DNA from: an uncultured Algibacter sp.
GTDB taxonomy: Bacteria > Bacteroidota > Bacteroidia > Flavobacteriales > Flavobacteriaceae
Reading direction: 5' to 3'
Assembly (NCBI RefSeq): GCF_947490405.1
Contig: NZ_CANLGU010000001.1
Span: 682,001-746,000, forward strand
Length of the DNA stretch: 64,000 bases
Positions 8,501 to 16,029 of the stretch are shown here, piece by piece. The notes under the pieces are model-generated. The model was not told the origin of the DNA. It did no database searches and was given only the letters and a program-made list of their open reading frames with translations. The translations under genes were made by a program, and so were the position numbers. Within the stretch, counting starts at the first letter, position 1; every line of letters begins with the position of its first letter.

Positions 8501-8884
8501 CTGAGCTTTGATATCCTCTGCTAGTTCTTGAAATTCTTCAGTACTCAATTTGGTTTTTTTTATAAATCGTGCATCGTCCATAGAGTGCAAAGGAATTAAA
8601 TGTACGTGCGCATGAGGCACCTCTAAACCAATAACACTTATTCCAATACGTTCACATGGCACTGCTTTTTTTAAAGCTATTGCAACAGTTCTAGAAAACT
8701 GCATTAATCCATTATAAGTGGCTTCATCTAAATCAAAAATTTTATCAACTTCCTTTTTCGGAATACAGAGTGTATGCCCTTTAGTATTGGGGTTAACATC
8801 AAGAAAAGCTAGAAACTGATCAGTCTCTGCTATCTTGTAGCAGGGTAATTTTCCGTTGACTATTTTTGTAAAAATAGATGCCAT
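8495..8884 (-). CDS. HIT family nucleotide hydrolase
   Basis: 129 residues, a full-length single-domain histidine triad protein. The triad HAHVHL (His91, His93, His95) is intact and His95 is the expected nucleophile. N-terminal FTKIVNGKLPCYKI and FLDVNPNTKGHTLCIPK are family hallmarks. HIT proteins of the HinT branch hydrolyse nucleoside phosphoramidates and aminoacyl-adenylates. The start lies 2 bp after the greA stop on the same strand, so the two form an operon. Confidence 0.92.
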   Translation of the reverse strand: MASIFTKIVNGKLPCYKIAETDQFLAFLDVNPNTKGHTLCIPKKEVDKIFDLDEATYNGLMQFSRTVAIALKKAVPCERIGISVIGLEVPHAHVHLIPLHSMDDARFIKKTKLSTEEFQELAEDIKAQL

Positions 8885-8886
8885 AT

Positions 8887-9360
8887 TTATCTTGAAATTT
8901 CAATAACATCAAACTTCATAACACCATTCGGTACTTGTATTTCTGCAACGTCGCCTACAGACTTTCCTAGTAAGCCTTTACCTATTGGAGAGTTAACCGA
9001 TATTTTTCCCGATGCTAAATCTGCTTCGCCATCGGCAACCAAAGTGTATGTCATTTCCATACCATTGGTTTGATTTTTTATTTTCACTTTAGAAAGCACC
9101 AAAGCTTTAGATGTATCTAACTGAGATTCATCTATAATTCTAGCCCCTGCTAATGCTTCTTCTAATTTAGAAATACGCATCTCTAGCATCCCTTGTGCTT
9201 CTTTAGCTGCATCATACTCTGCATTTTCACTTAGGTCGCCTTTATCTCTGGCTTCAGCTATCGCCTTTGAAGCTTTTACACGTTCAACATCTTTAAGCTG
9301 TTGTAATTCGTCTCTTAACTTTTTTAGTCCTTCAGGTGTATAGTATGATACTTTACTCAT
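8887..9360 (-). CDS. greA: Transcription elongation factor GreA
   Basis: 157 residues, standard length. It binds the RNA polymerase secondary channel and triggers cleavage of backtracked RNA. The N-terminal coiled coil carries the acidic tip in DKGDLSENAEYDAAKEAQ, with the catalytic Asp/Glu pair, and the C-terminal FKBP-like domain ends in VEIQVPNG-type strands. It is the first gene of a greA-HIT operon. Its leader holds a strong hairpin followed by a U-tract (9431-9455), described separately. Confidence 0.97.
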   Translation of the reverse strand: MSKVSYYTPEGLKKLRDELQQLKDVERVKASKAIAEARDKGDLSENAEYDAAKEAQGMLEMRISKLEEALAGARIIDESQLDTSKALVLSKVKIKNQTNGMEMTYTLVADGEADLASGKISVNSPIGKGLLGKSVGDVAEIQVPNGVMKFDVIEISR

Positions 9361-9430
9361 ATCTTCATCATTTAGTTAATTAAAAGATGCTGATAACTCC
9401 AAAACAAACCTCTTAAAGTATTCAGCAAAT

Positions 9431-9455
9431 AAAAAAATCCCGTTTGCACGAGATT
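9431..9455 (-). promoter_or_regulatory. Terminator-like hairpin in the greA leader
   Basis: On the minus strand an 8-bp stem with one G-U pair closes a GCAA tetraloop (GNRA type) and is followed directly by seven U residues. It lies about 76 nt upstream of the greA start codon and just downstream of a TAnnTTTG box (9462-9469). It could be a leader attenuator, a source of short leader RNAs, or simply a 5'-end stabilising hairpin. Confidence 0.5.
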
Positions 9456-9461
9456 GTACAA

Positions 9462-9469
9462 CAAAAATA
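9462..9469 (-). promoter_or_regulatory. Candidate -7 box for greA
   Basis: The minus strand reads TATTTTTG, matching the Bacteroidota TAnnTTTG consensus. A TTTG (9494-9497) lies 24 nt upstream, slightly beyond the usual spacing. Confidence 0.45.
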
Positions 9470-9549
9470 CAAAATTTTAGTTACATATATAATCAAATTT
9501 TTAAGCTGATTTACTTTTTATCGTAAATTGCGTTTCAATTTTTTTGCTT

Positions 9550-9978
9550 ATGAAATCGTTATTTAGTTTCCTATTATTTTTGTTTTTAATTTCTTGTAGT
9601 GGTAATTCCAATGATGATAGAAACTGTAGGTTTTTACTTGATATTGGGGTAAACTTAACTATCGATTTAAACTTACCACAGTACAGTCAATTAGCTTTTG
9701 CAGGCAACTCCGTTTATATACCTAACCAAGGTAATGCTGGTATTATTATAGCAAGTACTGGTGTTGATTTTTTTGCTTGGGATGCCAGCGACCCAAACCA
9801 TACCCCTAATGAATGTTCTGCACTTATTCCATCTGGACTTAATGGAACTTGTGGTTGTAATGATGGTAACACTTATAATTTTGTTACTGGAACAATTGAA
9901 GGTAATGATGGTTTAAGATGTTCTTTAAGAAATTATCGTGTAGAAAAAAATGGTAGTTTATTAACTATTTTTAATTAA
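9550..9978 (+). CDS. Rieske-like lipoprotein with altered metal ligands
   Basis: 142 residues from ATG 9550. Residues 1-16 form a lipoprotein signal (FLISC, Cys16). The mature part resembles flavobacterial proteins with a Rieske-type fold: VYIPNQGNAGIIIAST, then a DPNHTPNEC segment and TCGCNDGNTYNFVTG, in the places where Rieske proteins have CxH and CxxH loops. Here the second loop reads Cys101-x-Cys103-Asn, and the first offers His84 and Cys89, so the canonical Cys/His ligand set for a 2Fe-2S cluster is missing. It may bind another metal or be a structural relic. Monocistronic, ending at a strong bidirectional terminator. Confidence 0.6.
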   Translation: MKSLFSFLLFLFLISCSGNSNDDRNCRFLLDIGVNLTIDLNLPQYSQLAFAGNSVYIPNQGNAGIIIASTGVDFFAWDASDPNHTPNECSALIPSGLNGTCGCNDGNTYNFVTGTIEGNDGLRCSLRNYRVEKNGSLLTIFN

Positions 9979-10017
9979 AAAAGTGTAACTAAGTATTCTA
10001 GCCACACTTTTTTAATT
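9973..10017. terminator. Bidirectional intrinsic terminator
   Basis: Perfect 14-bp inverted repeat (9973-9986 and 10004-10017) with A/T tracts on both sides, between two convergent genes: the Rieske-like lipoprotein and the TonB-dependent receptor. Confidence 0.85.
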
Positions 10018-10035
10018 ATAATTTTTATAACTTCT

Positions 10036-12282
10036 TTAGAATTTCAATGTTGCTCCTACTAAAAAATTAGTAGTTGCTTGTGGATAAAAACCAGATCCTT
10101 CAATAGTTGTTACAGTTCCAGGGTTAGAAAAATCATCATCAAACGTAAAAAAGAAACCATTTGAAATATATCTTTCTCCAAAAATATTATTTACCAATCC
10201 TGTTAATACTATAGATTTGAATATGGATTTTGGCTTAATCTCATACACCAAATTTAAGTCGTTAACAAAATAACTATCTAACTTAGAAGACTCAGCATCA
10301 ATATTCCCCATATACTGCTCACCTACATATTTACTTAAAAATGCTACCGCAAAGTTAGGCGCAACATTATACGTTAGGGCGTTTGCAGCAACAAGATTTG
10401 GTGAAAATGCTATATTGGTCTCTCCTAAATTTTGTAACACACCATCTCGTTTAAAAAATGTTTCTCTGTTTTTATTAGAACTAAGTGTAAAATTAGGTTG
10501 CAATGTTACATCGCCAAGTACAATATTAGCCTCTACTTCTAAACCCAAACGGTAACTTTCTCCAGTATTGTCTCTAATTTGTGCTCCAGAATTATCTAAA
10601 GCACCTGTGGCTACTAACTGCTCGTTATACGCCATATAATACGCATTGGCATTAATACCAACGTTATTATTTTGATACCTCCAACCTAACTCAAAATCAT
10701 TAAGTTCTTCTGGCTTTATATCTGCGTTGTTTTCAAAATCGCCTCTACTTGGCTCTCTGTTAGCTCTAGCAAAAGAGAAATATACATCACTAGTTGTATT
10801 AAGGCTATAGTTAAATCCAATTTTTGGATTAAAAAACCCATACGCTTTATCAATTTCAAACACATCTAAATCAGAGTTAACACCACTTGTATCATAATTT
10901 ACAGCTCTATACTGCAAATCACCATACAAACTTAAATCATCATTTAAACGGTAAGTAACTTTAGCAAACGTACTAAAATCGTACTTATCGCCATCACCAT
11001 CATAATACCTATCGCCAAAATTGTTGTCGTTTGCATATTGCTCCCATATTAGTTCTCCAAAATGATCACCATGATACGAACTGTACGATACACCAGAAAT
11101 AAAGTTTACACGCTCATTCTTATAATTAACACTTGCGTTTAGCACGTAAAAATTATTATCTAACCAACGTCTTCTAATATAATCTTGAGAATCTATAGTT
11201 TCTCCGTTAACCGTTATTGGTGTTTTTCCTAAAAAATCAAAAGTAGCATCTGATGCAAAAAACACGTTAGAGTAATAGTAATTATCTACATATTCTTCAA
11301 AAAACCCACGGCCGTTGGTATAGTTTAAGCCCAGGTTTGTAGACCAACTATTGTCCCATCTTTGGTTCCAATGCAATTGGTAATGGTCTTGCTTATAGTT
11401 ATCTACTTGGTTTTCATAAAACCCTTCAAAGTTACCATCATCATCCAGTTGAATACCACTAATATTGTATCTTCTATTTTTATCAATATTTGGATTTGCG
11501 TCAACGGCAGCTACATCTACTGCATTAAAACCATACCAAGATTGGTATGTAATTTCTTGTCCTCCAAAGGCAATGGCTTTAATAAGTGTACCATTGTTTA
11601 CATAACTTCCTTGTACAAAATAACTTTTTAAATCTGAAGTTGCTCTGTCTATATACCCATCAGATTTAATTTGAGACAAGCGTCCAGATATCTCAACAGC
11701 ATTATTTAATAGTCCTGTACTAAATTTAACATTGTGGCGTCTTGTATTAAAACTACCAAAACTATGTGACGTTTCTCCAGAACTTTCTTTTGATACTGCA
11801 TCGGTAAGAATATTTACACTTGCACCAAAAGCTCCTGCACCATTTGTAGAGGACCCAACTCCACGTTGCACTTGTAAGTTTTCTACTGATGATGAAAAGT
11901 CTTGTAAGTTTACCCAAAACGTACCTAAACTTTCAGCATCATTATACGGTATCCCATTTATGGTAACATTGGTAGAACCACCACTAATACCACGCACACG
12001 AATACCTGTGTAACCAATACCAGCACCAGCATCACTAGTAGTTACTATAGAAGGCAAATAATTTAAAAGGATAGGAATATCCTGCCCTAAATTTCGTTTT
12101 GCAAGTTCCTCTTTAGAAACGTTTGAATGCGTAATTGGAGAATCAGCATCTACTCTAACTGCTTTTACTAAAACTTCGTCTAGTTTTTCTGTTTTAGTTG
12201 AATCTTGTACTTTTTGATTTTGTTGTGCATTAGCACTGACTGATAACACTAAGAGTGTTAAAAAAAGAAAAATGTTTTTCAT
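10036..12282 (-). CDS. TonB-dependent outer-membrane receptor, probable thiamine uptake
   Basis: 748 residues. The signal peptide ends in ANAQ. A plug domain of about residues 35-160 follows directly (LDEVLVKAVRV TonB-box region, GIRVRGISGGSTNVTINGIPYND, VQRGVGSSTNGAGAFGASVNI), without the carboxypeptidase-like extension of SusC receptors. The rest is the 22-strand barrel ending in FLVGATLKF. The transcript leader contains a TPP riboswitch (12445-12530), so the ligand is most likely thiamine or a thiamine precursor or phosphate, as in the omr1 receptors described in Bacteroides. Monocistronic; the same-strand operon upstream carries a PnuC-type transporter and a thiamine-binding protein. Confidence 0.93.
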   Translation of the reverse strand: MKNIFLFLTLLVLSVSANAQQNQKVQDSTKTEKLDEVLVKAVRVDADSPITHSNVSKEELAKRNLGQDIPILLNYLPSIVTTSDAGAGIGYTGIRVRGISGGSTNVTINGIPYNDAESLGTFWVNLQDFSSSVENLQVQRGVGSSTNGAGAFGASVNILTDAVSKESSGETSHSFGSFNTRRHNVKFSTGLLNNAVEISGRLSQIKSDGYIDRATSDLKSYFVQGSYVNNGTLIKAIAFGGQEITYQSWYGFNAVDVAAVDANPNIDKNRRYNISGIQLDDDGNFEGFYENQVDNYKQDHYQLHWNQRWDNSWSTNLGLNYTNGRGFFEEYVDNYYYSNVFFASDATFDFLGKTPITVNGETIDSQDYIRRRWLDNNFYVLNASVNYKNERVNFISGVSYSSYHGDHFGELIWEQYANDNNFGDRYYDGDGDKYDFSTFAKVTYRLNDDLSLYGDLQYRAVNYDTSGVNSDLDVFEIDKAYGFFNPKIGFNYSLNTTSDVYFSFARANREPSRGDFENNADIKPEELNDFELGWRYQNNNVGINANAYYMAYNEQLVATGALDNSGAQIRDNTGESYRLGLEVEANIVLGDVTLQPNFTLSSNKNRETFFKRDGVLQNLGETNIAFSPNLVAANALTYNVAPNFAVAFLSKYVGEQYMGNIDAESSKLDSYFVNDLNLVYEIKPKSIFKSIVLTGLVNNIFGERYISNGFFFTFDDDFSNPGTVTTIEGSGFYPQATTNFLVGATLKF

Positions 12283-12350
12283 GTCGATTATGAATTTATA
12301 ATCGAATAAAAAGAGGTAATTATTCTTTATTATTAATAAATTAAATTTTT

Positions 12351-12434
12351 GTCATTACGAGGAGTTTTTACGACATGGTAATCTTTTTATTTTTTACAGA
12401 TTTCCACAGTAATTAAAAATTACTTCGCAATGAC
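12351..12434. repeat. GTCATT...AATGAC palindromic element in the receptor leader
   Basis: Imperfect 84-bp inverted repeat. The outer arms GTCATTACGA and TCGCAATGAC differ at one base, and inner arms carrying ATCT / AGAT blocks continue with mismatches. The type recurs in many bacterial genomes as a dispersed palindrome. Here it sits between the TPP aptamer and the start codon of the receptor. Confidence 0.7.
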
Positions 12435-12444
12435 GTCTTAAATT

Positions 12445-12530
12445 CGATTTCCTAAACAGCATTACCTGTTCTAGGTTCAATGGGTATGATCTCAGCCGAT
12501 AATAGGCACCCCTTTTTTGAGAACGCTGCA
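12445..12530 (-). promoter_or_regulatory. TPP riboswitch (thi-box)
   Basis: The minus strand shows the near-invariant thi-box blocks in order: GGGGTGCC, a short P3 arm, GGCTGAGATCATACCC, TTGAACCTAGAACAGGTAATGC, TG, then AGGAA closing P1. These contain the pyrimidine-sensing CTGAGA loop and the ACCTG/GGTAAT pyrophosphate-binding region. It precedes the TonB-dependent receptor by about 160 nt. No terminator stem is evident directly after the aptamer, so the expression platform is unclear. Confidence 0.95.
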
Positions 12531-12558
12531 AATGTAAGAACGAATTACGAAACACGAA
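12529..12558 (-). promoter_or_regulatory. Promoter for the riboswitch-receptor transcript
   Basis: The minus strand reads TACATTTG (12529-12536), a perfect TAnnTTTG -7 box, with TTCG 18 nt upstream (12555-12558) as a weak -33 box. The predicted RNA start falls immediately before the aptamer. Confidence 0.6.
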
Positions 12559-12577
12559 TTATAAATCTTATATTTTT

Positions 12578-12985
12578 TTAATCTATATCTGGTTTTTTTC
12601 TGTTTGCCTTTTTATCAGAATGTATACGTTTGTTTTTTAGCCGTTTTCTAATAACAGCTTTTGGGACTTTAGTTGGCTTTCTCTTTTTTGGAACTTTCAA
12701 AGCTTCTGTAAGCAAACTCAAAAAACGTTTAACAATAAGCACTTTATTTTTATGCTGACTTCTAGTTTCATCACACTGTAAAATCAATATACTTTCTTTT
12801 GTTAATCTACTTTGAAGCTTATCAAAAACTCGCACTTTTTGTTCGTCATCAAGTATTAGCGATTCTGAAATATTAAATAATAATTCAACTTTAGATGATA
12901 CTTTATTAACATGCTGCCCACCACTTCCGGAGCTTCTAACAGCTTTAAAAGTTAACTCCTGTAATATGGCTTCTTCATCAAACAT
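12578..12985 (-). CDS. arfB: Alternative ribosome-rescue factor ArfB
   Basis: 135 residues, a single release-factor domain 3 with the GGQ tripeptide at residues 22-24 (SGSGGQHVNKV), which hydrolyses peptidyl-tRNA. The basic tail (PKKRKPTKVPKAVIRKRLKNKRI) is the ArfB/YaeJ feature that enters the empty mRNA channel of stalled ribosomes. It lacks release-factor domains 1, 2 and 4. Its ATG overlaps the stop of the DUF4301 gene (TAATG), so it is the last gene of a five-gene operon. Linkage to the nucleoside/thiamine genes is probably incidental. Confidence 0.93.
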   Translation of the reverse strand: MFDEEAILQELTFKAVRSSGSGGQHVNKVSSKVELLFNISESLILDDEQKVRVFDKLQSRLTKESILILQCDETRSQHKNKVLIVKRFLSLLTEALKVPKKRKPTKVPKAVIRKRLKNKRIHSDKKANRKKPDID

Positions 12986-14538
12986 TAAGAAGAAGCTTGA
13001 TGTACAGGTTTTAATAAGTCGTTTACTGTTTTTACAGGATTAAAAGTTTCTAAAGGCACTTCTACAAAAATAGAATTCCAGTATGCCATACTACCGTTCC
13101 ACAACCCCGGAAGTTCAAGGGCTTGAATATCTACTCCATTTTGAGTTTTAGTAGTAATAAATGCAGCCTCAGGATCTACAAAATTTGTTAAATCAAACTT
13201 CTCTCCTTTATAGTTTTTTACACCACAAACTAAATCTGTAGGATTAAAATGTGTAGCCTTATAAACTATACCCTGTTGATTCTTTTTACCAAAATTAATT
13301 TGTGCAAATTCCACTATTTGCAACGATATTTTACCCTCATCATCTTTTACCCAAAATGGACCTCCACCAGGCTCACCTTGGTTTTTCACCATACCACAAA
13401 CTCGAATTGGTCTATCAAATTTTTCTCTTAAATAACTTACTTTCCCTTCTAAGGTAAGACTTTCAAAATCCGCTACAATAGGTACATTCAATCTATATCG
13501 TAAAAACAAAGCCATCACTTTAAAATCAGCATCTTCCAAATCACCTTTATCTAATCTATTCAAGTATGAGAATACTTTTTCTTGAGCCTCTAACAAAGCA
13601 CCTGCTAATAATTTCTTATAGTTAGAAACCTCAATATTTCTATTTGCAACAACAATATTATCTATATTTTTTATAAAGATTAAGTCGTTATCTAAATCGT
13701 TTAAATTCTCTAATAGCGCTCCATGTCCAGCTGGTCTGAATAAAATTGAATCATCATCATTTCTAAACACCTTATCATATTGTGTTAAAGCTACAGTTTC
13801 TGTCGCCTCCTTTTGATAAGAATAAGACACATTAAATTTTGTATTTGTTTTATTTTCTATATCTTCTACCACAGCACTAAACTGTTTTTTAAAATAGAGG
13901 TGGTGTTTTTCTGAAACTGTAAAATGCAGATTTGATTTACCATTAGAAGATGCATATAAAGTAGATTCGAATAAATGCTCTTCAAAGGCTGTTTTTACTT
14001 GCGTTTCACACTTATGAAAAGGCAATAATCCTTTTGGTAAAAAACTATAATTTAGTCCATCAGCATCAAGCATGGTTTTTACAAACAACATTTGCTTATC
14101 CTCATTGGACAAAGCTTCATAATTTGGACTTACCTTTTGAAGCATTAATTCTACTTCATTATAAAACGGAAACTGTTCTAATTTTTTAAAAAAGGTTTCT
14201 ATTAAAGAGTCATTTTTGCGTTCTGCGTATTTTTTTACATTTTCTTTTGAAGGATTAAAGTTTTGTAAAAACTGAAACAAAAACTTAAACATACGTGTTG
14301 CTGCCCCAGAAGCAGGAACAAACTTGACGATTGATAAATTGTTCTTTTTATTATCATATAGATTTATCAACTCTTGAGTTTCATCTTTATCATAGCTTTC
14401 TATACCTTTTCCTATGGTAGCAGCTGCTACAAGATCAGAAAATGACATACCGTTTTTTAATCTAGACACTTGGGTATTAACCTGCTCAAGAGTCATCCCT
14501 TTACTTTTTATTTGCTTAATGTCTTTTTCTGTAAACAT
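12985..14538 (-). CDS. DUF4301 protein
   Basis: 517 residues, matching full-length DUF4301 proteins of Bacteroidota. An N-terminal stretch FVPASGAATRMFKF (about residues 73-86) resembles the sugar-nucleotidyltransferase G-rich loop, and later blocks FRPAGHGALLENLNDLDNDLIFIKNIDN, RVCGMVKNQGEPGGGPFWV and ATHFNPTDLVCGVKNYKG also look like a nucleotide-sugar pyrophosphorylase-type fold. This is an inference; no activity is known to me. It starts 1 nt after the kinase gene and overlaps arfB, so it is an obligate member of the operon with the PnuC-type transporter. Confidence 0.85.
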   Translation of the reverse strand: MFTEKDIKQIKSKGMTLEQVNTQVSRLKNGMSFSDLVAAATIGKGIESYDKDETQELINLYDNKKNNLSIVKFVPASGAATRMFKFLFQFLQNFNPSKENVKKYAERKNDSLIETFFKKLEQFPFYNEVELMLQKVSPNYEALSNEDKQMLFVKTMLDADGLNYSFLPKGLLPFHKCETQVKTAFEEHLFESTLYASSNGKSNLHFTVSEKHHLYFKKQFSAVVEDIENKTNTKFNVSYSYQKEATETVALTQYDKVFRNDDDSILFRPAGHGALLENLNDLDNDLIFIKNIDNIVVANRNIEVSNYKKLLAGALLEAQEKVFSYLNRLDKGDLEDADFKVMALFLRYRLNVPIVADFESLTLEGKVSYLREKFDRPIRVCGMVKNQGEPGGGPFWVKDDEGKISLQIVEFAQINFGKKNQQGIVYKATHFNPTDLVCGVKNYKGEKFDLTNFVDPEAAFITTKTQNGVDIQALELPGLWNGSMAYWNSIFVEVPLETFNPVKTVNDLLKPVHQASS

Positions 14539-14539
14539 T

Positions 14540-15109
14540 TTATTCTTTGGGGTTTAATAAGTTATTAATATGTTTTATTGCTGTTTCTAATCGTGCTCTC
14601 TTATCACCTTTTAAAAGCACAAAAGGTTTTTTATATTTTAGTAGTGTATCATGGAAAGCATCAAACATTTCTTTTCTATGCTCAGGCTTATCTCTTAAAT
14701 CATCTGCTTCCCAAGGCGTATCAATATAGGTTAAAAAATACAAATCGTAAGAATTCTCTAAAGCATACTTCTCTAGTGTTGGGTCACAACTTCCTAAATA
14801 GTAAGCTTCGGAATAAACCTTGGTTTCTAACAAATCTGTATCACAAATTAGCACAGAATCTGTTTTTTGTGCCAATTTATTTTCCAATTTTATTTGTCCT
14901 TCTGCTATCGGCAACAAATCTTCTGGCTCACAAGTTTTTCGCTCATTATTCCATTTGTTTTGTAGATATTCACGGGCGTATTCTGGCACCCAAACAGAAT
15001 TATAATACCTAGCCAATTGTCTTGACAAGGTTGTTTTTCCTGTAGATTCTGGACCAAACAAAACCACTTTTACACAGTTCGCAGGTTGTTGCTTATATTT
15101 TTCTTCCAT
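14540..15109 (-). CDS. NadR-like P-loop kinase (ribosylnicotinamide or thiamine kinase)
   Basis: 189 residues. Walker A GPESTGKTTL lies at residues 19-28, then PEYAREYL and VLICDTDLLETKVYSE (Walker B-like), YDLYFLTYIDTPWEADDLRDKPEHRK (lid with basic residues). These match the C-terminal kinase domain of NadR, which phosphorylates nicotinamide riboside. No nucleotidyltransferase domain is attached. It overlaps the PnuC-type transporter by 40 bp, as expected for a transporter-kinase trapping pair. Because a thiamine-binding protein gene leads this operon and a TPP-controlled receptor follows, thiamine is an alternative substrate. Confidence 0.8.
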   Translation of the reverse strand: MEEKYKQQPANCVKVVLFGPESTGKTTLSRQLARYYNSVWVPEYAREYLQNKWNNERKTCEPEDLLPIAEGQIKLENKLAQKTDSVLICDTDLLETKVYSEAYYLGSCDPTLEKYALENSYDLYFLTYIDTPWEADDLRDKPEHRKEMFDAFHDTLLKYKKPFVLLKGDKRARLETAIKHINNLLNPKE

Positions 15110-15702
15110 GCTAAATAGCCAAAAATGGCAATAAATGTGAATCCTAAATATTGTAAACTTGTAAACGTAAAGCCTTTATAAAAATATAAGGGTACAGAAA
15201 TAATGTCTCCAATAATCCAAAAAATCCAATTTTCGAGTTTACGTCTTGCCATAAGCCACATTCCAACAAAAAATATTGCTGTAGTTATCGTATCTACATA
15301 GGCTACCCAACTCGTCCATTTATCAAAACTTTGGTAAACTAAATAAACAAATAAGAGTGTTGCTAAAAATATAGCTATACTTATCTTTTTTTCGTTGAAT
15401 GTTGTTCTGGATATTGGAGTAACATGCTCATCATCAATTTTCTTCGTCCAAATGTACCATCCGTAAACACTCATCACAAAGTAGTATGCGTTTATCATCA
15501 TATCGCCTAACAACTCCCATTTAAGCAGTAAATACACAAAAATAACAGTACTTATTATCCCTGTTGGAAAAACCAAAATATTATTCTGTTTGGAAAAGAA
15601 AACAGATAAAAAACCAAAAAAAACGGCTACTATTTCTAGAATAATATCTATGGTTTGATATTCGGAATATTGCCCGAAGAAAAACTCAAAAATGGGGCTC
15701 AT
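15070..15702 (-). CDS. PnuC-family vitamin transporter (PnuC or PnuT)
   Basis: 210 residues with about seven membrane helices. Family marks include GWYIW after the YYFVMSVY helix and NWIFWIIGDIISVPLYFYKG near the C-terminus, the paired WxxW motifs at the substrate site. PnuC proteins take up nicotinamide riboside by facilitated diffusion, driven by intracellular phosphorylation. The paralogue PnuT takes thiamine. The neighbour directly upstream (17-bp overlap) is a thiamine-binding family protein, and the downstream overlapping gene is a NadR-like kinase, so both substrates are open; the context tilts toward thiamine. Confidence 0.85.
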   Translation of the reverse strand: MSPIFEFFFGQYSEYQTIDIILEIVAVFFGFLSVFFSKQNNILVFPTGIISTVIFVYLLLKWELLGDMMINAYYFVMSVYGWYIWTKKIDDEHVTPISRTTFNEKKISIAIFLATLLFVYLVYQSFDKWTSWVAYVDTITTAIFFVGMWLMARRKLENWIFWIIGDIISVPLYFYKGFTFTSLQYLGFTFIAIFGYLAWKKNISNNLRTV

Positions 15703-15946
15703 AATCGTGTCTGTCTGATTTTACAATTTTCATGTAGAGCAAACCGCGTTCAATAAGCTCAAAAGCATCTTTTATTTCTGATGTTAATACTTGCATTACC
15801 TCATCATAATCACCATAAACTTGTGTACTTAATGGGTTTTCAAGCACTTTTAATTTAGATGCTCTTAACTTTTTTATAAAATTAATAATGGCCGGTTCAA
15901 AATCATCATGCAATGGCGTTAGTGTTAATTCTACTGATATTTTCAT
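15686..15946 (-). CDS. Thiamine-binding protein (MTH1187/YkoF-like)
   Basis: 86 residues, the size of a single MTH1187/YkoF domain. The start MKISVELTLTPLHDDFEPAI and the YGDYDEVMQVL block are typical of this ferredoxin-like fold. In YkoF the fold binds thiamine or hydroxymethylpyrimidine; other members have unknown ligands. It is the first gene of the operon, overlapping the PnuC-type transporter by 17 bp. Cytosolic. The upstream spacer holds two small palindromic repeats and no riboswitch. Confidence 0.75.
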   Translation of the reverse strand: MKISVELTLTPLHDDFEPAIINFIKKLRASKLKVLENPLSTQVYGDYDEVMQVLTSEIKDAFELIERGLLYMKIVKSDRHDYEPHF

Positions 15947-15960
15947 TAATTTATCTTTTT

Positions 15961-16027
15961 ATCATTCCCACGAAGGTGGGAAGCTTTTTTATTTTATACG
16001 ACATACTGAAATAAGTTCAGTATGACA
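15961..16027. repeat. Pair of short palindromic repeats, GTCAT-bounded
   Basis: Two hairpins in tandem: TTCCCAC/GTGGGAA (7 bp, GAAG loop, 15965-15982) bounded by ATCAT on the left, and CATACTGAA/TTCAGTATG (9 bp, 16002-16024) ending in ATGAC on the right. Together they fill the gap between the thiamine-binding gene and the GGGP synthase gene. Confidence 0.7.
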
Positions 16028-16029
16028 AT

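Noticed and set aside
14578-15012. Open frame of 144 codons on the plus strand
   Set aside because: It lies fully antisense to the NadR-like kinase, has no recognisable domain or promoter, and arises from the codon pattern of the real gene.
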